Below, in pieces: positions 7,313 to 10,851 of a stretch of DNA of 10,851 nucleotides (position 1 is the first letter of the stretch; each line of letters begins with the position of its first letter). The notes under the pieces were generated by a model that had not been told where the DNA came from, did not search any database, and worked only from the letters and a program-made list of their open reading frames with translations. This DNA comes from Chloroflexota bacterium (GTDB lineage Bacteria > Chloroflexota > Dehalococcoidia > SZUA-161): NCBI GenBank assembly GCA_016865955.1, contig VGNW01000066.1, positions 1-10,851 of the forward strand, read 5' to 3'. The position numbers and the translations under genes are program-made.

Positions 7313-8569
7313 CTATTTCTTAGGGTATTTTCGAGCTTCCAGCATCTCCATAAAGGACTCGATTTTGGCTCTTACCTGTGCATCATTGTATCCTCTAGGA
7401 TCAACCATATTTCCTTCAAACATCAATGAGGGCAAGCCTAATTCATCCCTCAAAATACATCCGATATCAGGCTGCTCGGCGGTGAAACATCTACAGCAAC
7501 GGTTGGAATGGAAAACTATACCGTCCACATGGTACTTTTTGATACGTTTCTTATATAGCTCAGCCTTACCACACGATGCGGCGCGCATGAAAAAACTGAG
7601 ATATCTGTCTGCCAGGCTGCCATACGGGTCGTCGGCATTCAAACGCCCGCTGAATGCATTTCCATAGAGGTCGGTAACGAATGCAGCGCCGAATTCGGCG
7701 AAATAGTTCAGCAATCTCATGTTGTGATAGATGGGGAACATATCCCAGATAAGCCTGAACTTCTCATCGGGAACGAAACCGACCTTATTATCAACACGCA
7801 TCTTCACTTCATCGCGCAGTTGTTTGTAGAATTCCACAGCCTCTTTAGTTCCTTTAAGCGTAACCAGGGGGAACAGACATGTGAAAACGTCAATCTGACT
7901 TATCGGTGTCGGCGCAGCGGCACGCATGTCGTCAATCTCGTCCCATAGCGCGCTTGCCTGGTCGGAATTGATTACGACCTCGTGTAATTTAGCGGCACCG
8001 AGCTTTTTGTTAGTGTACTTTTCCATCAGTCGGACAGCTTCTTTTAATTCTGAAGCATAGTATTCTCTGTGACGCGGGGACAGGGTATCGCTATCCACCG
8101 TATAAGCAGCATCTATTATAATCATAGGACACTTGTAATGCCTTTGCATAGCCTCCCACCACTTGGGGTGTGTCATGCAAGCGCCCTCGGTAGCCAGCAA
8201 AATATCGGGAGCCGGAGGCCCTTCATCGCCAAGCGCACCACGCTTCTCAAACATAACGCCGAAGGTGCACAAAGCATAGGCACACAGGTCCTGAGAATAT
8301 CCTCTTGCCTCGCCAGCCTTGCATAGGTCTTCAGCCACCTTCCGCGAAGAGCAAAGCGCAGCGTAATTCTCGGGGAAGAAGGGAATTCCATCGAAGGCAT
8401 AGACCAGTTCGATAGGCGTCATTGATGTTATCCAGACTACCGGCCTGCCCTGTTGTTTGGCGTTAGCCAAGTCCCGGTAGTATATCTCGTTGAGCGTTCC
8501 CAGAGCTGCTGATGCCGCCAATCTCGGCGGTTTAAATGGAACCGCTGGTTTCTCTTGTTTGGTTTCCAT
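7313..8569 (-). CDS. Benzoyl-CoA reductase subunit B-like / 2-hydroxyacyl-CoA dehydratase family protein
   Basis: A 418-aa member of the HgdB/BcrB family, whose subunits carry a [4Fe-4S] cluster and bind the CoA substrate. Low-potential electrons come from an ATP-hydrolysing activator. The order of motifs matches BcrB: GYSQDLCAY (C96), ATEGACMTHPKWWE (C131), YKCPMI, then a long helical region (LKGTKEAVEFYKQLRDEV), FRLIWDMFPIYHNM, and a C-terminal SNRCCRCFTAEQ (C358, C359, C361) followed by EGNMVDPRGYNDAQVR. By comparison with BcrB, C96, C131 and C359 are the likely cluster ligands; this alignment is from memory. The CCRC cluster has extra cysteines. Upstream, a GGTGGGG ribosome site lies inside the end of the BcrC-like gene, and the gap is 6 bp, indicating translational coupling. 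No ATPase subunit (BcrA/BcrD or HgdC type) is present in the window. Ring reduction versus dehydration cannot be decided. Confidence 0.88.
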   Translation of the reverse strand: METKQEKPAVPFKPPRLAASAALGTLNEIYYRDLANAKQQGRPVVWITSMTPIELVYAFDGIPFFPENYAALCSSRKVAEDLCKAGEARGYSQDLCAYALCTFGVMFEKRGALGDEGPPAPDILLATEGACMTHPKWWEAMQRHYKCPMIIIDAAYTVDSDTLSPRHREYYASELKEAVRLMEKYTNKKLGAAKLHEVVINSDQASALWDEIDDMRAAAPTPISQIDVFTCLFPLVTLKGTKEAVEFYKQLRDEVKMRVDNKVGFVPDEKFRLIWDMFPIYHNMRLLNYFAEFGAAFVTDLYGNAFSGRLNADDPYGSLADRYLSFFMRAASCGKAELYKKRIKKYHVDGIVFHSNRCCRCFTAEQPDIGCILRDELGLPSLMFEGNMVDPRGYNDAQVRAKIESFMEMLEARKYPKK

Positions 8570-8575
8570 GCTGAA

Positions 8576-9682
8576 CTACCCCACCATTTCGATAAATGCC
8601 TGAACCATCGTCTTGAACTTGCCGCCCGCCCAACCTATATCCGAATGGTCAACTACCAGCACCGGCAGTCCCTCTTCCTTGAGCTTGCCCTCAAGCCAGG
8701 GGCGGTCGTAGAGGTGAGTATCGCAATACTTCTGTGTCAGCAGGATTACACCCTGCACCCGGTAATCTTTAGCCAGCTTCAAAATGTGATACACCCTGTG
8801 CTGAGCATTATGCTTGCAGGGACAAAGCACCTTGCGCAGGTAGCGCTCAGCGAGCGCTCTCAGAGGCTCCTCATTTTCGTTGACAGAGGCAAAATAATAT
8901 CGGCTTCCGATATCCACATCATCTACCACTATATTAGCCCCGCTCTCCTCTATTGCCTGTAGCAGCTCGACGGTCTCGAAGGTGTTCCCCGCTATCATCA
9001 GCCGCACCTTTCCGTCCTGTGAGCCTTTAACGGTTGAGAGCGCAGGCAATAGCTTGCGGAGCATTGCATTATGCTCCTCTTTAGGCATCACCAGACCTGC
9101 CCGCAGCACCTCGAATATCTCGCTGCCGGGGAGGGGCGGATTATCACGCAGACTCAGGTTATACAGCTCGCGTACCAGAGCGCGGTTCTGGTTATACAGC
9201 TTGATTGCCTGCCTCAGCGAGTCATCGCTTATTTTCTTGCCGGTGTACTTCTCCAGAGATTCTTGGAACAGGCGCAGTTCCCCGATATAAAAGTCCACCG
9301 CTGCATCAGTGCTCTTCCCCGGAATAGGCAGATTCCAGTAATATGAAAGCTTGATATTCCTCTTCCAGATACTGTACAGGGCTCGGGTCATATCACAGGA
9401 TTTCGGAAATACAGCACCATCAAGGTAGTTATATCTTCCTTTCAGCGCCTGCTCGAGGGCACTGCGCATATAAGAGCAGCAGATACTCGGCAGGTGAGCA
9501 TCCGCAAGTTCGATGTTCTCAGAACCGCCCCTTATCCGAACAGGGATTATCCCTGCGGCATAGATGATTTCCTCCGGCGTAAAGTTGCAGAAATGCCCGA
9601 ATACCTTCTTCCCCGACCTCTTCCATCCTTCAGCCAGCTTATGTCTGTTTCGATACGCTTCAGCAAACTCGGAATGTTTCAC
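8576..9682 (-). CDS. Benzoyl-CoA reductase subunit C-like / 2-hydroxyacyl-CoA dehydratase family protein
   Basis: A 368-aa member of the same family, closest in layout to BcrC. It has the entry motif GHFCNFTPEEIIYAAGIIPV, the CoA-site region RGGSENIE, then SICCSYMRSALEQAL (C68, C69), FPKSCDMTRALYSIWK (C96), YTGKKISDDSLRQAIKLYNQNR, LRAGLVMPKEEHN, VDDVDIGSRYY and TQKYCDTHLYDRPWL (C320). C68/C69, C96 and C320 are the probable cluster ligands. C287 and C289 form an additional CPC motif. It is the first gene of the operon, and would form a heterodimer with the next gene product. The start is a GTG at 9682, with GGGAGG about 9 nt ahead; the protein begins directly with a family-like N-terminus. Substrate is unknown: aromatic CoA esters (benzoyl-CoA-like) or 2-hydroxyacyl-CoA are the two options known for this family. 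Confidence 0.88.
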   Translation of the reverse strand: MKHSEFAEAYRNRHKLAEGWKRSGKKVFGHFCNFTPEEIIYAAGIIPVRIRGGSENIELADAHLPSICCSYMRSALEQALKGRYNYLDGAVFPKSCDMTRALYSIWKRNIKLSYYWNLPIPGKSTDAAVDFYIGELRLFQESLEKYTGKKISDDSLRQAIKLYNQNRALVRELYNLSLRDNPPLPGSEIFEVLRAGLVMPKEEHNAMLRKLLPALSTVKGSQDGKVRLMIAGNTFETVELLQAIEESGANIVVDDVDIGSRYYFASVNENEEPLRALAERYLRKVLCPCKHNAQHRVYHILKLAKDYRVQGVILLTQKYCDTHLYDRPWLEGKLKEEGLPVLVVDHSDIGWAGGKFKTMVQAFIEMVG

Positions 9683-9772
9683 TCCGGCCGGCCTCCCATC
9701 TCTGCTAAAACCTTTTTACTGAGCGAAGGGCTGGTGGCAAAACAAATTGTCTTATGCTGCTATCCCAATAGA

Positions 9773-9818
9773 AGATTGTGGGTATGATGTCAAGATGTTG
9801 ACATCATACCCACAATCT
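9773..9818. repeat. Perfect 21-bp inverted repeat in the leader of the catabolic operon
   Basis: The left arm at 9773-9793 (AGATTGTGGGTATGATGTCAA) is an exact reverse complement of the right arm at 9798-9818, separated by GATG. It lies 91 bp upstream of the first gene of the minus-strand operon and downstream of the predicted promoter at 9866-9894, so it would be transcribed into the 5' leader. Neither side has the T-run of an intrinsic terminator. It could be a large operator for a dimeric regulator, a leader RNA hairpin that affects elongation or stability, or the relic of a small mobile repeat. Each arm contains TTGACA/TGTCAA, a perfect -35 hexamer, but no good -10 follows at 17 nt (TATTGG on the minus strand). 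Confidence 0.9.
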
Positions 9819-9865
9819 CCCTTAAAGAATCTATCAGGAGTAGCCTCATTGAACCAAGCGATGCT

Positions 9866-9894
9866 AGTATATCTTACCGCTCTACTCTAGTCAA
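9866..9894 (-). promoter_or_regulatory. Predicted sigma70 promoter of the BcrCB-like/acyl-CoA dehydrogenase operon
   Basis: On the minus strand TTGACT (9894-9889), a 17-nt spacer and TATACT (9871-9866) each match five of six consensus positions. Transcription would begin near 9859 and give a leader of about 175 nt before the GTG at 9682, which includes the inverted repeat at 9773-9818. No other minus-strand promoter of this quality was seen in the 347-bp gap between the operon and the SDR gene. This is a prediction from sequence match only. Confidence 0.65.
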
Positions 9895-9923
9895 GGTTTT
9901 GCGGGGAACCGGGACTGCTCCAC

Positions 9924-9952
9924 TTGAGATTTCTCATAACCACACTTATAAT
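9924..9952 (+). promoter_or_regulatory. Predicted sigma70 promoter of the SDR dehydrogenase gene
   Basis: TTGAGA (9924-9929), a 17-nt spacer and a perfect TATAAT (9947-9952) lie 78-106 bp upstream of the SDR start codon. Transcription would start near 9959. The -35 hexamer is 29 bp from the -35 of the divergent operon promoter. One regulator bound between or near them could control both directions. Confidence 0.7.
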
Positions 9953-10017
9953 ACCCAAGAAGTTGCTGGCTAACATAAATTTTGCAGGACAAACTCGCGA
10001 AGAACAGTTTTCTAAAA

Positions 10018-10024
10018 AAGGAGG
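10018..10024 (+). promoter_or_regulatory. Ribosome binding site of the SDR gene
   Basis: AAGGAGG, 5 nt before the ATG at 10030, is a full Shine-Dalgarno match. It decides the start against the in-frame ATG at 9982, which has no comparable site. Confidence 0.85.
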
Positions 10025-10029
10025 CTACA

Positions 10030-10791
10030 ATGAGTATCACCAATTCATCGTTGAAGGGTAAAGTGGCTATCGTAACCGGTGCCGGCCGGGGTATAGGTAG
10101 AGCAATAGCTCTGGCTTTCGCCAGGCAAGGAGCCAAGGTGGTCATTGCCGAGATGAACCTCGAAAACGGGAAGACGGTTGCAGATGAGATTCATCAGCTT
10201 GGCAAAGAGGCATTGGCAGTTCAAACCAACATCGCCGTAAAAAGCGAAGTGGATAATATGGTAGCCAAGACACTGGAGAAGTTCGGCACTATTGATATCC
10301 TGGTAAACAACGCTGCTATCAATATCATGCGTCCCCTTGTCGACCTGCGGGAGGACGGCTGGGATAAGGTGATGAATGTCGACCTTAAGGGTTACTTCCT
10401 TTGCACTCAGGCTGTAGCAAAGGTGATGATGCAGAAAGGCAGCGGTAAGATAATCAACATGGCCTCCACCGGCGCTGCGAAGGCGGCGGTGGGACTGGGT
10501 GCGTATAGCATAGCGAAGGCTGGCGTGGTCATGCTCACCCGAGTCTTCGCCATAGAGCTTGCCCCTCACAACATCCGTGTTAACGCTATCGGACCCTATC
10601 TGGTGAAGACAGCGTTCAGCCAGCCCATGTGGAGCGACCCCGAGGTACTGAGAGCCACAGAATCAAGCATACCGCTGGGCCACATTGCCGAGCCCGAGGA
10701 TATAGCTTCGGTGGCTTTGTTCCTTGCCTCAGACGCCTCATCCCAGGTCACGGGTCAGACGATATATGTTGACGGCGGTGCCCTGGCATAA
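10030..10791 (+). CDS. SDR-family NAD-dependent dehydrogenase/reductase (FabG-like)
   Basis: Classical short-chain dehydrogenase/reductase of 253 aa, the usual length. The Rossmann dinucleotide motif TGAGRGIG is at residues 16-23, NNAA at 93-96 and the catalytic tetrad is N116, S146, Y159 and K163 (YSIAK). The C-terminal VDGG is at 247-250. An acidic residue at the end of the second strand (E41 in VIAEMN) suggests NAD(H) rather than NADP(H). It would interconvert a hydroxyl and a keto group. FabG-type, 3-hydroxyacyl-CoA or cyclic-alcohol substrates are all possible and cannot be told apart here. An in-frame ATG at 9982 is possible, but the ATG at 10030 has AAGGAGG at 10018-10024 with a 5-nt spacer and starts the standard SDR N-terminus, so it is preferred. 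It is a single-gene unit with its own promoter and terminator, divergent from the acyl-CoA operon. Confidence 0.94.
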   Translation: MSITNSSLKGKVAIVTGAGRGIGRAIALAFARQGAKVVIAEMNLENGKTVADEIHQLGKEALAVQTNIAVKSEVDNMVAKTLEKFGTIDILVNNAAINIMRPLVDLREDGWDKVMNVDLKGYFLCTQAVAKVMMQKGSGKIINMASTGAAKAAVGLGAYSIAKAGVVMLTRVFAIELAPHNIRVNAIGPYLVKTAFSQPMWSDPEVLRATESSIPLGHIAEPEDIASVALFLASDASSQVTGQTIYVDGGALA

Positions 10792-10805
10792 CTATGATTG
10801 GATAG

Positions 10806-10844
10806 GAAAGAGAGGCGGGCAGCAAAGCTGCCCGCCTCTCTTTC
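10806..10844 (+). terminator. Terminator hairpin after the SDR gene
   Basis: An 18-bp perfect stem (10806-10823 with 10827-10844, arm GAAAGAGAGGCGGGCAGC) closes an AAA loop, 15 bp after the SDR stop codon. The right arm ends in CTCTCTTTC, a weak U-tract. The mirror-image A-rich left side means it may also stop transcription arriving from the right on the minus strand. Confidence 0.85.
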
Positions 10845-10851
10845 ACACGTT

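Noticed and set aside
9773..9818. Reading the inverted repeat as an intrinsic terminator
   Set aside because: No T-run follows on either strand, the stem is not GC-rich, and no gene ends next to it; it lies between divergent start sites.
9798..9827. Plus-strand promoter using the TTGACA in the right arm of the inverted repeat
   Set aside because: The only -10 candidates at suitable distance (CTTAAA, TTAAAG) are poor. The TTGAGA/TATAAT pair at 9924-9952 is much better for the SDR gene.
10045..10569. A 174-codon minus-strand open frame within the SDR gene
   Set aside because: The plus-strand frame has every SDR motif; the opposite frame has none and no ribosome site was evident.

Overview
This window looks like chromosomal DNA from an anaerobic bacterium that oxidises or transforms acyl-CoA or aromatic-CoA compounds. 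The main evidence is a pair of proteins resembling the B and C subunits of ATP-dependent benzoyl-CoA reductase / 2-hydroxyacyl-CoA dehydratase, oxygen-sensitive Fe-S enzymes of strict anaerobes. They are encoded with three acyl-CoA dehydrogenases. Balanced base composition, Shine-Dalgarno-led genes, several GTG starts and sigma70-like promoters fit many bacteria. Dehalococcoidia-like Chloroflexota or syntrophic/sulfate-reducing lineages are guesses only; nothing here fixes the taxon.

Left region (1-3650): a two-component signalling cluster. A NarL/LuxR-type response regulator (90-752) is followed on the same strand by a stand-alone CheY-like receiver (best start 855, to 1223). Converging on them from the minus strand is a soluble sensor histidine kinase with four PAS domains (best start 3540, to 1168). 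Its 3' end overlaps the receiver gene by 56 bp. The kinase has its own predicted promoter (3612-3640), directly behind a strong terminator (3659-3688).

Central region (3659-9894, minus strand): one compact catabolic operon. It runs from a near-consensus promoter (9866-9894), through a long leader containing a perfect 21-bp inverted repeat, to a BcrC-like subunit, a BcrB-like subunit, a canonical acyl-CoA dehydrogenase, and a second pair of acyl-CoA dehydrogenases. It ends in a GC-rich palindrome with a T-rich tail. The last two dehydrogenases (395 and 379 aa) look like the large and small subunits of a heteromeric enzyme of the PimC/PimD or FadE26/FadE27 (ChsE4-ChsE5) kind: the catalytic glutamate appears in only one subunit. 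The ATPase activator needed by BcrB/BcrC-type enzymes is not in this transcription unit, so it must come from elsewhere.

Right region (9924-10851, plus strand): a divergent promoter (TTGAGA-17-TATAAT) drives an SDR-family NAD-dependent dehydrogenase (10030-10791), closed by an 18-bp-stem terminator. A reasonable working model is a catabolic module. The Fe-S reductase/dehydratase makes or reduces an unsaturated or aromatic acyl-CoA, the dehydrogenases introduce or remove double bonds, and the SDR oxidises a hydroxyl intermediate. The neighbouring PAS kinase and regulators may respond to redox state or substrate. The link between signalling and catabolism is inferred from position only.
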